A stretch of 64,000 nucleotides of DNA from Actinotalea subterranea (GTDB lineage Bacteria > Actinomycetota > Actinomycetes > Actinomycetales > Cellulomonadaceae), in the NCBI RefSeq assembly GCF_008364845.1, contig NZ_VTTP01000003.1, positions 186,001 through 250,000 on the forward strand. The letters are read 5' to 3'. How positions within the stretch are numbered: position 1 is the stretch's first letter; every line of letters begins with the position of its first letter. The position numbers were made by a program, and so were the translations under genes. Below, piece by piece: positions 1 to 7,762 of this stretch. A model generated the notes under the pieces. That model was not told where the DNA came from. It saw only the letters and a program-made list of their open reading frames with translations, and ran no database searches.

Positions 1-738
1 CGTGTTGTAGTCGGGGTACCGGATGTAGTCGAGGTTCACGCCGTCGACGTCGTACGCCGCCGTGATCGAGGCGACGGCCTCGGCGACGTAGTCGACCGCG
101 GCGGGGTGCGCGGGGTCGATGAACGCGTTCGCGCCGACGAGCTCGGTCCCGTCGACCCGCTTGTTGAGCCAGCGGTCCGCGCCCTGGGCGGACGGGCCGT
201 GCGCGTTGAAGGCGTGCTCGGGCGACGTCGGGGGCGTCGCGGAGTTCCACAGGGTCGTGGCGTTGACCCACGCGTGGACCTCGAGGCCGGCGGCGTGGCC
301 CTGCTCGACGATCTCCGCGAGCGGGTCGTACGGCGCGGGGGCGATCGCCGCGTCGGTGCGCGGGTAGAGGGCGTCGTTGCAGAAGCAGTCGAAGCGGCGG
401 CCCACCTGCACCACGAGCACGTTCGCCCCGAGCGACGTGGCGTCGGCGACGAGCGTCGCGACCTGGTCCGCGTCGTAGATGCCACGGTTGAACGCGTCCA
501 CCCAGTAGCCGCGCCACTGCTCGTCGCCGGACGGCGGCGTCACCTCGGCCGCGCTCCCCACCTCGGCGTCCGGCTGTGCCGCGGCGGCCTCGTTCGCCAC
601 CTCCCCCGCCAGCGGCGGCGCCGCAACCGCCTCGCTCGCCGGGTCCGCCACCTCGGCGGCGGCGGGTGTCGCCGTCGCGAGCGCGGGTAGGAGGGCCAGG
701 CCGGCCAGGACGGCGATCGGTCTGCGCATGTGTCTCAT
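1..738 (-). CDS. Family 10-like glycosylhydrolase (YngK/GHL10 type), C-terminus outside the window
   Basis: The visible 246 residues open with a signal peptide (hydrophobic stretch VLAGLALLPALATATPAAA after MRHMRRP), an Ala/Pro-rich linker, and then a TIM-barrel start with WRGYWVDAFNRG, NVLVVQVGRRFD and DGVNLDYIRYPDY, which are hallmarks of secreted GHL10/DUF187 enzymes. I chose the ATG at 738 because GGGGGA lies 7 nt upstream; ATG 729 lacks a well-placed site. The gene lies downstream of the MurNAc recycling operon on the same strand, separated by 225 nt with a GC-rich hairpin, so it may be a separate unit acting on cell-wall or other glycans outside the cell. Substrate is not evident. It is cut by the window edge, not broken. 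Confidence 0.85.
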   Translation of the reverse strand, partial: MRHMRRPIAVLAGLALLPALATATPAAAEVADPASEAVAAPPLAGEVANEAAAAQPDAEVGSAAEVTPPSGDEQWRGYWVDAFNRGIYDADQVATLVADATSLGANVLVVQVGRRFDCFCNDALYPRTDAAIAPAPYDPLAEIVEQGHAAGLEVHAWVNATTLWNSATPPTSPEHAFNAHGPSAQGADRWLNKRVDGTELVGANAFIDPAHPAAVDYVAEAVASITAAYDVDGVNLDYIRYPDYNT

Positions 739-924
739 CGGTCGTTCCCCCAGGTTCTCGTGCCCTGTTCCGCACCGGACATCGGTGTCCGCCGCGGTCC
801 TGCACCGGCTGGTCGCCGCAGTCGCGCGCGGTGACGTCCCGGTCGCCCTGTGCCGTTGTCCCCCGCTGCGTCCTGCCACCCCGGACCGCCTGCCCGGGCG
901 ACGAGCGCCCCCGCCTCCGCCGAG

Positions 925-958
925 CCCCCGCCCCCGGCGCCGGGGCCGGGGCCGGGGG
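925..958 (-). terminator. GC-rich hairpin downstream of the RpiR gene
   Basis: Contains the perfect palindrome CCCCGGCGCCGGGG (932-945) flanked by further C-run/G-run pairing. It sits just beyond the stop codon of the RpiR gene, the last gene of the overlapping operon. There is no T tract, as is common in high-GC actinobacteria, so termination is inferred from position. Confidence 0.5.
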
Positions 959-963
959 TGCTC

Positions 964-1842
964 TCAGCCCTTGCCGCGCGCCCCCGTCCGTCGGTCACGC
1001 AGCGCTGTCGCGGTCGCCTCGAGCGCGCGCTGGCTCGCGTCGTACGTGCGCTGCGCGACGGCGACGAAGACGCAGTCGACGACCGTCAGCTGGGCGAGGC
1101 GGGACGCCGTCGCACCGGACCTGAACGTCGTCTCGCGTGCCGCCGTGAGGAGCACGTGGTCGGCGGTGGCCGCGAGGTCGGAGCGCGGCGCGTTGGTGAT
1201 CGCCACGGTCGTCGCGCCCTGGGCCCGTGCGAGCGTCAGGGCGTCGACGGTGTCGTTCGTCATGCCGGTGTGCGAGATGCCGATCGCGACGTCGCCCGGC
1301 ATCAGGAGCGCGGCCGACGTCAGGGCGAGGTGCGTGTCCGTGTGCGCGAACGCGACGCGGCCGATGCGGTGGAGCTTCTGCTCGAGGTCGGCGGCGACGA
1401 TCCCCGACGCGGCGACGCCGTAGATGTCGGTGCGCCGGGCCTGGACGATCGCCTCGACGACCGCCTCGAGCGAGTCGGCGGACAGCGAGCGCGCGGTGTC
1501 CTCGACGGCGCGGGCGTCGGCGAACGCGATCTTCTCGATGACCGTCCCGATCGAGTCGCCGGGCGCGATGTCACCGGTCACGGGCGTGTGCGCGGCCCCC
1601 TCGCGGCGTCCGAGCTCGGAGACGAGAGCGAGGCGGAACTCGCGGTAGCCGTCGAGCCCGAGCTCCTGGCACAGGCGCACGATCGTGCTCTGCGACGCGC
1701 CGGCTTCGGCCGCGAGCCGGGAGATGGTGAGCCCGGCGGCGTGCTCGGGGTCGGCGAGCACGAGCTCGGCGACGCGACGCATCGAGGGCCGCAGGTCGTC
1801 GAGCAGCCCGCGGAGCCGGACGGGGACCGACGCCCCGCTCAT
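964..1842 (-). CDS. RpiR/MurR-family transcriptional regulator
   Basis: 292 residues. The N-terminal part has an RpiR-type helix-turn-helix (about residues 10-75: RRVAELVLADPEHAAGLTIS then ASQSTIVRLCQELGLDGY), followed by a SIS sugar-isomerase fold (about 115-260, with DIYGVAASGIVAADLEQKL and GDVAIGISHTGMTNDT). This family senses phosphosugars through the SIS domain; MurR of E. coli responds to MurNAc-6-P. Its ATG overlaps the stop of murQ by 4 nt (ATGA), so it is the last gene of the recycling operon and probably autoregulates it, perhaps through the palindrome at 9163-9177. Ligand and operator are inferred. Confidence 0.9.
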   Translation of the reverse strand: MSGASVPVRLRGLLDDLRPSMRRVAELVLADPEHAAGLTISRLAAEAGASQSTIVRLCQELGLDGYREFRLALVSELGRREGAAHTPVTGDIAPGDSIGTVIEKIAFADARAVEDTARSLSADSLEAVVEAIVQARRTDIYGVAASGIVAADLEQKLHRIGRVAFAHTDTHLALTSAALLMPGDVAIGISHTGMTNDTVDALTLARAQGATTVAITNAPRSDLAATADHVLLTAARETTFRSGATASRLAQLTVVDCVFVAVAQRTYDASQRALEATATALRDRRTGARGKG

Positions 1843-2798
1843 CGGGCCACCGCCACGGACGCGACGGCGGACCGCACGCCGGCGGGGTCGTCGGTCCGCG
1901 CCGGGTCGGGCGGGAACCTGCGCGCCGCGTCGGTGGCGGCCGCGGCGTCGACTCCCGCGAGCAGCGCGACGAGCGCGGTGCGCACGTGCCCGCCGGAGTC
2001 GACGAGCGCCTCCTCGCACCGCTCGGGCGTGAGGCCCGACGCCTGGACGAGCATCCGGACGGTGCGCGCGCGGAGCTTCTTGTTGGTCGCGCGGACCTCG
2101 GTCATGAGGTTCGAGTAGGTCTTGCCCATTCGCACCATGACGGCCGTCGAGAACGTGTTGAGCACGATCTTCTGGGCCGTGGCCGCCTTCATCCGGGTCG
2201 AGCCGGTCACGACCTCGGGCCCGGTGTCGAGGAGCACCGCGATGTCGACGCCGCCCGCGAGGGGTGCCGTCGGGTTCGTGGAGACGAGCGCGGTCGCCGC
2301 CCCGAGGGCCCTGGCACCCGCGAGCGCGCCGCCGACGAAGGGGGTGCGCCCGCTCGCCGTGAGGCCCACCACGAGGTCGCCCGCCGTCATGGCCTGGACC
2401 AGCGCGTGACCTGCGTCGGCGTCGTCCTCCGCGCCCTCGACCGCGCGCATCATGGCGCCCTGGCCGCCGGCGAGGTGCGCGACGAACGACTCCTCCCCCA
2501 CGTCGTACGTCGGGAGCAGCTCGACCGCGTCGAGGACGCCGAGCCGCCCGGACGTGCCCGAGCCGACGTAGTGCACGCGGCCGCCACCGGCGAGGACCCG
2601 CACCGCCACGTCGACGAGCGCGGCCACCCGCTCCGCGACCGCGTCGACGGCGTCCATCACGGCGCGGTCCTCGGCGCCGATGCGGCGCACGACCGCGAGG
2701 GACCCGAGCTGGTCGATGTCCAGGGTCCGGGGGTTGCGCTCCTCGGTGGGCGAGCGCAGCCCGAGGATCTCGCGCCAGTCGTGCTCGACCTGGCTCAT
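1839..2798 (-). CDS. murQ: N-acetylmuramic acid 6-phosphate etherase
   Basis: 319 residues, normal for MurQ. The enzyme cleaves the lactyl ether of MurNAc-6-P to GlcNAc-6-P and D-lactate in the cytoplasm. Visible signatures are the N-terminal TEERNPRTLDIDQL, the SIS phosphosugar site GSGTSGRLGVLDA, the GLTASGRTPFV loop, and the STRMKAATAQKIVLN helix typical of the family. The start ATG overlaps the anmK stop by 4 nt and the stop overlaps the RpiR start by 4 nt, which indicates translational coupling. Placed directly after anmK, it would consume the MurNAc-6-P that AnmK (and possibly the divergent kinase) makes. Confidence 0.97.
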   Translation of the reverse strand: MSQVEHDWREILGLRSPTEERNPRTLDIDQLGSLAVVRRIGAEDRAVMDAVDAVAERVAALVDVAVRVLAGGGRVHYVGSGTSGRLGVLDAVELLPTYDVGEESFVAHLAGGQGAMMRAVEGAEDDADAGHALVQAMTAGDLVVGLTASGRTPFVGGALAGARALGAATALVSTNPTAPLAGGVDIAVLLDTGPEVVTGSTRMKAATAQKIVLNTFSTAVMVRMGKTYSNLMTEVRATNKKLRARTVRMLVQASGLTPERCEEALVDSGGHVRTALVALLAGVDAAAATDAARRFPPDPARTDDPAGVRSAVASVAVAR

Positions 2799-4153
2799 GA
2801 CGTCTCCTGATGCGGTGTCGGTGGTGCTGTCCGTGCGGGCGGTGCTGGTGGTGCGAGGGCCACTGGTGGTGCGGGCGGCCCCGGCGCGGGTCCGGGCGTC
2901 GCCGGGTGGATCTCGAGGCGGACCACGGGCTCGGTCGCCGGTGGGCACGGCGGTGGCGCGGGCGGGTTCAGGGAGCCGAGGACGACGGCGCGGGACGCAC
3001 CCGTGGCCCGACGCCGCAGGCCCGTGCTCGCCGCACCGCCCACCGAGGCATCGGCACGCGCAGGCGTCTCCTGCAGGCCCGGCGCGGTGCCGGGGAGCCC
3101 GCGAGCGCTCAGGTACCCGAGGAGCGCGAAGAGGTAGGCCTCCTTGGCGTCGGCGTCCAGCCCGAGCGCCGTGGATCCGACGACGTCGACCGACGCCGGG
3201 AGCGCCGCGCGCAGGCGTGCCATCAGCACCGGGTTGCGCAGGCCCCCGCCCGCGACGACGACGCGCTCGACGTCGTACCGGCGGATCTCCGCGGCGATCG
3301 TGCGCGCGGTCAACTCGGTGAGCGTCGCGAGCAGGTCGGGGCCCGTGGGCGCGGTCGCCGGGTCTCGGCCTGCGGCGGCGAGCCGCGCGGCCACGTAGTC
3401 GGCATGGAAGTGCTCGCGGCCCGTGCTGCGCGGCAGCGGGAGCGCGTAGAACGGGTCCTCGAGCAGGACGGCGAGCACTGCCTCGTCGACCGTGCCCTGC
3501 GCCGCGAGCGCACCGTCCTCGTCGAACCGCGCGCCCGTCAGGCGCATGACGGCGGCGTCGAGCAGGCAGCTGCCGGGCCCGGTGTCGCCCGTGACGACGC
3601 CGGCGTCCTGCCCGCCGCCGTCCGCGTCGAGGCCGACGACCGTGATGTTCGAGATGCCGCCGATGTTGAGCGCGGCCGTGGGCCTGTCGCCGAGCCACAG
3701 GTGGTCCAGCAGGCTCACGAGCGGCGCGCCCTGGCCGCCGGCGGCGACGTCCGCGCTGCGCAGGTCGGAGATCACGGGCAGGCCGGTGCGCTCGTGGATC
3801 CAGGCGGGTGCCCCGAGCTGCAGGGTCCCGCGGGCGTGACCGTCCTCGACCCAGTGGTAGAGGGTCTGGCCGTGGGAGACGACGAGGTCCGCGCCGCCCC
3901 CGAGTGCGACGCCGACCGCGGCGGCCTCACCGAACGCCTGGCCTGCGAGCGCGTCGAGCCGCGCCCACTCGCCGACACCGACCAGGGCGGGCGGCAGCGC
4001 GGCGAGGAGCCGGGACCGCAGCCGCGGGTCCCACGGGACCTCGGCGTGCGCGACGGGTGTCAGGTGGACGGTCCCGGACGCGTCGGTCAGGTCGGCGACG
4101 GCGACGTCGATCGCGTCGACGGACGTGCCCGAGGAGACGGCGACGACCCTCAT
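2795..4153 (-). CDS. anmK: Anhydro-N-acetylmuramic acid kinase with an unusual proline-rich tail
   Basis: 452 residues. AnmK hydrolyses the 1,6-anhydro bond of anhydroMurNAc and phosphorylates it to MurNAc-6-P. Seen: the N-terminal nucleotide motif SGTSVDAIDVAVADL (the usual GTSxDGxD with Ala for Gly), DLVVSHGQTLYHWV, LNIGGISNITVV, TGDTGPGSCLLDAAV and VVVAGGGLRNPVLM. The family usually ends near residue 370-390; here the conserved core ends around residue 350 (AYLFALLGYLSARGLPG) and about 100 residues of Ala/Pro-rich low complexity follow, running to the murQ overlap. Co-translated with the GH3 gene upstream and murQ downstream through 4-nt overlaps. Confidence 0.95.
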   Translation of the reverse strand: MRVVAVSSGTSVDAIDVAVADLTDASGTVHLTPVAHAEVPWDPRLRSRLLAALPPALVGVGEWARLDALAGQAFGEAAAVGVALGGGADLVVSHGQTLYHWVEDGHARGTLQLGAPAWIHERTGLPVISDLRSADVAAGGQGAPLVSLLDHLWLGDRPTAALNIGGISNITVVGLDADGGGQDAGVVTGDTGPGSCLLDAAVMRLTGARFDEDGALAAQGTVDEAVLAVLLEDPFYALPLPRSTGREHFHADYVAARLAAAGRDPATAPTGPDLLATLTELTARTIAAEIRRYDVERVVVAGGGLRNPVLMARLRAALPASVDVVGSTALGLDADAKEAYLFALLGYLSARGLPGTAPGLQETPARADASVGGAASTGLRRRATGASRAVVLGSLNPPAPPPCPPATEPVVRLEIHPATPGPAPGPPAPPVALAPPAPPARTAPPTPHQETS

Positions 4154-5760
4154 CGCGCACCTCCGAGCGTCCCGGCCGAGCCGCCAGCACCCGCGCCGTC
4201 GTCGCCCGCGCCGTCGGCCCCCGCGCCGTCGCCACGCGCGTCGTCCGCACCCGGGTGGACGTCACCCGCGAGCTCGCCGCGTGCGAGGAGCGCGACGACC
4301 GCGTCGGCGTTCACGCGCCCGACGCCGTGCGCGAGCACGAGGGCGGTCGCGTCCGGCGCCGCGGCGGCGAGCCCGGCGTGCACGACCACGGCGTCGGGCC
4401 GGGCCGCGAGCACCGCGTCGAGCGCGGCACCCTCCTGGGCGTCCGCGAGCGGCTCCCGGCACAGCACGACGACGGGGCGCGCAGGGTCCCGCTCCACACC
4501 ACCGTCCTGACCGCCGTCCCGAGGCCCGTCCGTACGTCCGTACCCGTGCACGACGAGCGTCCCGGGCCACCGCCGCCGCAGCGCCTCGGCGAGCGCGGGC
4601 GACGTGCGGCCCGCAGCGTGGTTCAGCCGGCGGCGCAGGTCGACGAGCACGGGTGCCGTGCTGACGCCGACCGGGCCGGTGGACGTCACGGCCCGGCCGG
4701 CGGTCTCGGAGCCGACGGCGGCGAGCGCGGCGACGGCGGCGGCCGGGTCGAGCGCGGCCGTGCGGCGACGATACGCCGCGACCCGCTCGCGCAGCGCATC
4801 GGTGCGCGCGGCGGCGTCGTGCAGACGGTCCGGCGTGAGCCTGCCGGCCTGGACGGCGTCGGTCACGGCGGCGACGGCCTGCGCGAAGAGCGCCTCGTCG
4901 TCGCGGCCCACGGTCGTGCCCAGGCACAGCAGGTCGGCGCCCGCCTCGAGCGCACGGACGCAGGCCTCGCCGAAGCCGGGGTCGCGTGCGACGGCGCCCA
5001 TGTCGAGCGCGTCGGTGACGAGCGGTCCGGTGAACCCGAGGTCCCGCGCGAGCGCGGTGGCGGCGGGCTCGAGGGACGCGGGGCTCGGGCCCAGCGCGGG
5101 CACGCGCACGTGCGCCGTCATGAGGGCGTCGAGCCCGGCGGCGACCGCTGCGGCGAACGGCGGCAGGTCGCGGGCGCGCAGTGTCTCGAGGTCGGCGTCG
5201 AGCTCCGGCAGGTCGAGGTGGGAGTCGACGGTCGTCGCCCCGTGCCCGGGGAAGTGCTTGCCGCAGGCGGCCACCCCGCCGTCGTGCAGCCCCTCGACGA
5301 GCGCCGCCCCGTGCCGCGCGACGAGCGCCGGGTCGCCGCCCAGGGAGCGGACGCCGATCACGGGGTTGCGCGGCTCGGACGCTACGTCGAGCACGGGTGC
5401 CAGGTCGAGGTCGATCCCCACGGATCGCAGGAGCGCGCCGAGCGCCGCACCCGTCCGCCGGGTCAGGTCGAGGTCGTCGACGACGCCGAGGGCCGCGAGC
5501 CCGGGCAGCCCGGAGCCGGTCGCGGCCTCGAGGCGCGAGACGTCGCCGCCCTCCTCGTCGACCGCCACCACGACCTGCGGGCCGGCGTCGTGCAGCACGT
5601 CCGTCAACGTCCTGGTCGAGGCGAGGGTGGGGGTGTTGCCCGCGAACAGGACGACGCCGCCCAGGCCCTCGCGCGCGGCGTCCAGCAGCCACGCGGGCGC
5701 CTCCGGGCCGCTGAAGCCGGGGGCGAGGACGCCGAGGACGGCGCGACGCAGGTCGGTCAT
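4150..5760 (-). CDS. nagZ: GH3 beta-N-acetylglucosaminidase, NagZ type
   Basis: 536 residues. The GH3 core (about 1-330) carries the NagZ signature KHFPGHGATTVDSHLDLP, whose Asp-His pair is characteristic of NagZ, plus VVAVDEEGGDV, MTAHVRVPAL and LVTDALDMGA containing the nucleophile Asp region. A second, less conserved domain follows (about 340-536), as in the longer Gram-positive forms. No signal peptide is visible, so it probably acts in the cytoplasm on imported GlcNAc-(anhydro)MurNAc. The start ATG overlaps the permease stop by 4 nt, and the stop overlaps anmK. Its C-terminal tail is Gly/Ala/Asp-rich. Symbol assigned from motif and context. Confidence 0.92.
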   Translation of the reverse strand: MTDLRRAVLGVLAPGFSGPEAPAWLLDAAREGLGGVVLFAGNTPTLASTRTLTDVLHDAGPQVVVAVDEEGGDVSRLEAATGSGLPGLAALGVVDDLDLTRRTGAALGALLRSVGIDLDLAPVLDVASEPRNPVIGVRSLGGDPALVARHGAALVEGLHDGGVAACGKHFPGHGATTVDSHLDLPELDADLETLRARDLPPFAAAVAAGLDALMTAHVRVPALGPSPASLEPAATALARDLGFTGPLVTDALDMGAVARDPGFGEACVRALEAGADLLCLGTTVGRDDEALFAQAVAAVTDAVQAGRLTPDRLHDAAARTDALRERVAAYRRRTAALDPAAAVAALAAVGSETAGRAVTSTGPVGVSTAPVLVDLRRRLNHAAGRTSPALAEALRRRWPGTLVVHGYGRTDGPRDGGQDGGVERDPARPVVVLCREPLADAQEGAALDAVLAARPDAVVVHAGLAAAAPDATALVLAHGVGRVNADAVVALLARGELAGDVHPGADDARGDGAGADGAGDDGAGAGGSAGTLGGAR

Positions 5761-6674
5761 CCCTTGACCGCCCCGCTCGCGAGGCCGGACGTCATGCGCC
5801 GCTGGATGAGCACGAAGAACACGACGACGGGCACGGTGATGATCGACGACGCGGCCATGATCGCGCCCCAGTCGTTGGTGTTCTGGCCGAAGAACGTCCG
5901 CAGGCCCACCGAGACCGTGTACAGCTCCGAGTCCTGCATGAACGTCAGGGCGAAGATGAACTCGTTCCACGCGGTGATGAACGCGAAGATCGACGTCGCG
6001 ACGAGGCCCGGGGCCACGAGCGGCAGCAGCACGGAACGGAACATGCGGCCCCAGGAGGCGCCGTCCATGTAGGCGGCCTCCTCGATCTCCTGCGGAACGG
6101 CGGCGACGAAGCCGCGCAGCGTCCAGATCGCGAAGGGCAGGGAGAACGCGAGGTAGACGATGACGAGGCCGAGCAGGCTGTTGAGCATCTGCAGGGTCCG
6201 CGCCTGCAGGAACAGCGGGATGACGAGCGCCTCGAGCGGCACCATCTGGACGATGAGGATCATCACGAGGATCGCGGTCCGGAACCGAAACCGGAACCGC
6301 GCGACGGCGACCGCGGCGAGCAGCGAGACGACCGCGCTGATCGCGACGGTCGCGGTCGCGACGACCACCGAGTTGAGGATGAACCTGCCGAAGTCGCCGT
6401 CGGTGAACACGCGGGCGAAGTTCTCACCCGTGAGCGACGTGGGGACGAGGCGCGAGCCGCGGGTCGCGGCGTCGGCGTCGAGTGCCGTCGTGAGCATCCA
6501 GTAGGCCGGGAACACCGCGAACGCGACGAGGGCGATCGAGCCGACGACCTTCGCGACGGTGCTCGCGCGGCTCTCACGCCGCCCGCCGGTCTCGTCGGAC
6601 CGCAGGCCACGGCCCGCGGCGCGCCGGGCGGTGCGCGTGGCGGGCACGGCGGGGAGCGCGGCGGGGCCGGTCAC
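5757..6674 (-). CDS. Carbohydrate ABC transporter permease, MalG-like
   Basis: 305 residues, six predicted membrane segments beginning near residue 42 (VVGSIALVAFAVFPAYWML). The EAA loop that contacts the ATPase is clear: EEAAYMDGASWGRMFRSVLLP. The start is GTG at 6674, overlapping the stop of the other permease by 4 nt; the next gene overlaps again at the other end. CUT1-family importers of this kind usually borrow a shared MsiK-type ATPase encoded elsewhere, and no ATPase gene is present here. Context suggests GlcNAc-MurNAc or MurNAc uptake; the substrate is inferred. Confidence 0.95.
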   Translation of the reverse strand: MTGPAALPAVPATRTARRAAGRGLRSDETGGRRESRASTVAKVVGSIALVAFAVFPAYWMLTTALDADAATRGSRLVPTSLTGENFARVFTDGDFGRFILNSVVVATATVAISAVVSLLAAVAVARFRFRFRTAILVMILIVQMVPLEALVIPLFLQARTLQMLNSLLGLVIVYLAFSLPFAIWTLRGFVAAVPQEIEEAAYMDGASWGRMFRSVLLPLVAPGLVATSIFAFITAWNEFIFALTFMQDSELYTVSVGLRTFFGQNTNDWGAIMAASSIITVPVVVFFVLIQRRMTSGLASGAVKG

Positions 6675-7666
6675 AGCTCCTCCTCGGAGAACAGGGTGCG
6701 CATGTAGACGACCGTGATGAGCAGCAGGATGACGGTCAGCAGCACGGCGATCGCCGAGCCCATCCCGTACCGGCCCTGGGCGAAGGACTCGATGTAGCTC
6801 CAGACGCCCAGGTTGTAGACGTCCGGGTTGCCGCCGTTGCCGCCGGGCATCAGGTAGATCTGCGTGAAGACCTTGAAGTCCCAGATCGTCGACAGGATGG
6901 TGCAGACCGCGAACACGGGCTTGAGGATCGGCACCGTGAGCGACCGGAAGCGCCGCCACGCGGAGGCGCCGTCGATCTGCGCGGCCTCGTAGAGCTCGCG
7001 CGGGACGGTCATCAGGCCTGAGAGCACGGTCACGGCGACGAACGGGAAGCCGTGCTGGACGACGTTGAGCGTCGCGATCGCGTAGAAGGAGAAGCGCTCG
7101 GCGAACCAGTTGACCGCGCCGCGGTCGATGAGGCCGACGTCCGTGAGGACGGTCGACACGAGGCCGTTGAGCGGGTCGAACAGCCACACGTAGACGTACG
7201 TGCCGGTCACGGCCGGCACGGCCCACGCGATCATGACCGCGGTGAGGCACAGGGTGCGCCACGTGCGCGGCAGGGTGTTGAGGAACACGGCGACGGCGGT
7301 CCCGACGAGCATCGTCAGGACGACGCACACGACCGCGAAGCCCACGGTGTTGGGCAGCACGGTCTGCCACAGGAACGACGACGTGAGGATCTCGCGGTAG
7401 TTCTCGAGCCCGACGTAGTTGTCCTCCCCGCGCGCGAGCTCGCGCAGCCCGTAGTCCTGGAACGACAGCTGGACGACGCGCACCAGGGGGAAGCCGAGCA
7501 GCACGGCGAGCAGCAGCAGCCCGGGGCTCAGGAGCAGCCACGGTCGGCGGTGCTGAGCGCGCCGCCACGAGGGCGGGCGGCGGAGGGCGCCGCGACGCGC
7601 GGGCGTGGGCCCTGGCGTGGTGGGCGGCGTCGCGTGCTGCGCGACGTCTGCGGTGCTGCTGCTCAT
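6671..7666 (-). CDS. Carbohydrate ABC transporter permease, MalF-like
   Basis: 331 residues with a charged cytoplasmic N-terminus and six membrane segments starting near residue 43 (PWLLLSPGLLLLAVLLGFPLV). The EAA motif is YEAAQIDGASAWRRFRSLTVP. It pairs with the MalG-like permease just downstream (4-nt GTGA overlap) to form the membrane channel. It is separated from the solute-binding protein gene by 96 nt containing a strong stem-loop at 7705-7752, which could lower expression of the permeases relative to the binding protein. Confidence 0.95.
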   Translation of the reverse strand: MSSSTADVAQHATPPTTPGPTPARRGALRRPPSWRRAQHRRPWLLLSPGLLLLAVLLGFPLVRVVQLSFQDYGLRELARGEDNYVGLENYREILTSSFLWQTVLPNTVGFAVVCVVLTMLVGTAVAVFLNTLPRTWRTLCLTAVMIAWAVPAVTGTYVYVWLFDPLNGLVSTVLTDVGLIDRGAVNWFAERFSFYAIATLNVVQHGFPFVAVTVLSGLMTVPRELYEAAQIDGASAWRRFRSLTVPILKPVFAVCTILSTIWDFKVFTQIYLMPGGNGGNPDVYNLGVWSYIESFAQGRYGMGSAIAVLLTVILLLITVVYMRTLFSEEEL

Positions 7667-7704
7667 CGGTCTGCTCGGCTCACGTCTCGTCGTGGGGGTC
7701 GGGG

Positions 7705-7752
7705 TGCGCCCGGGCGCGGCCCGCCTGTGCGGCGGTGGCGCGCCCGGGCGCA
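7705..7752 (-). promoter_or_regulatory. Intra-operon stem-loop between binding protein and permease genes
   Basis: A perfect 14-bp inverted repeat, TGCGCCCGGGCGCG (7705-7718) and its complement (7739-7752), encloses a 20-nt loop. It starts 10 nt after the stop of the solute-binding protein gene. Such hairpins in ABC importer operons often protect the upstream message or partially stop transcription, giving excess binding protein. That role is inferred from position. Confidence 0.65.
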
Positions 7753-7762
7753 GCGTCGCAGG

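Noticed and set aside
1-738. Truncated glycosylhydrolase pseudogene
   Set aside because: The frame is open to the window edge with a proper signal peptide and conserved barrel motifs, so truncation is only due to the window.
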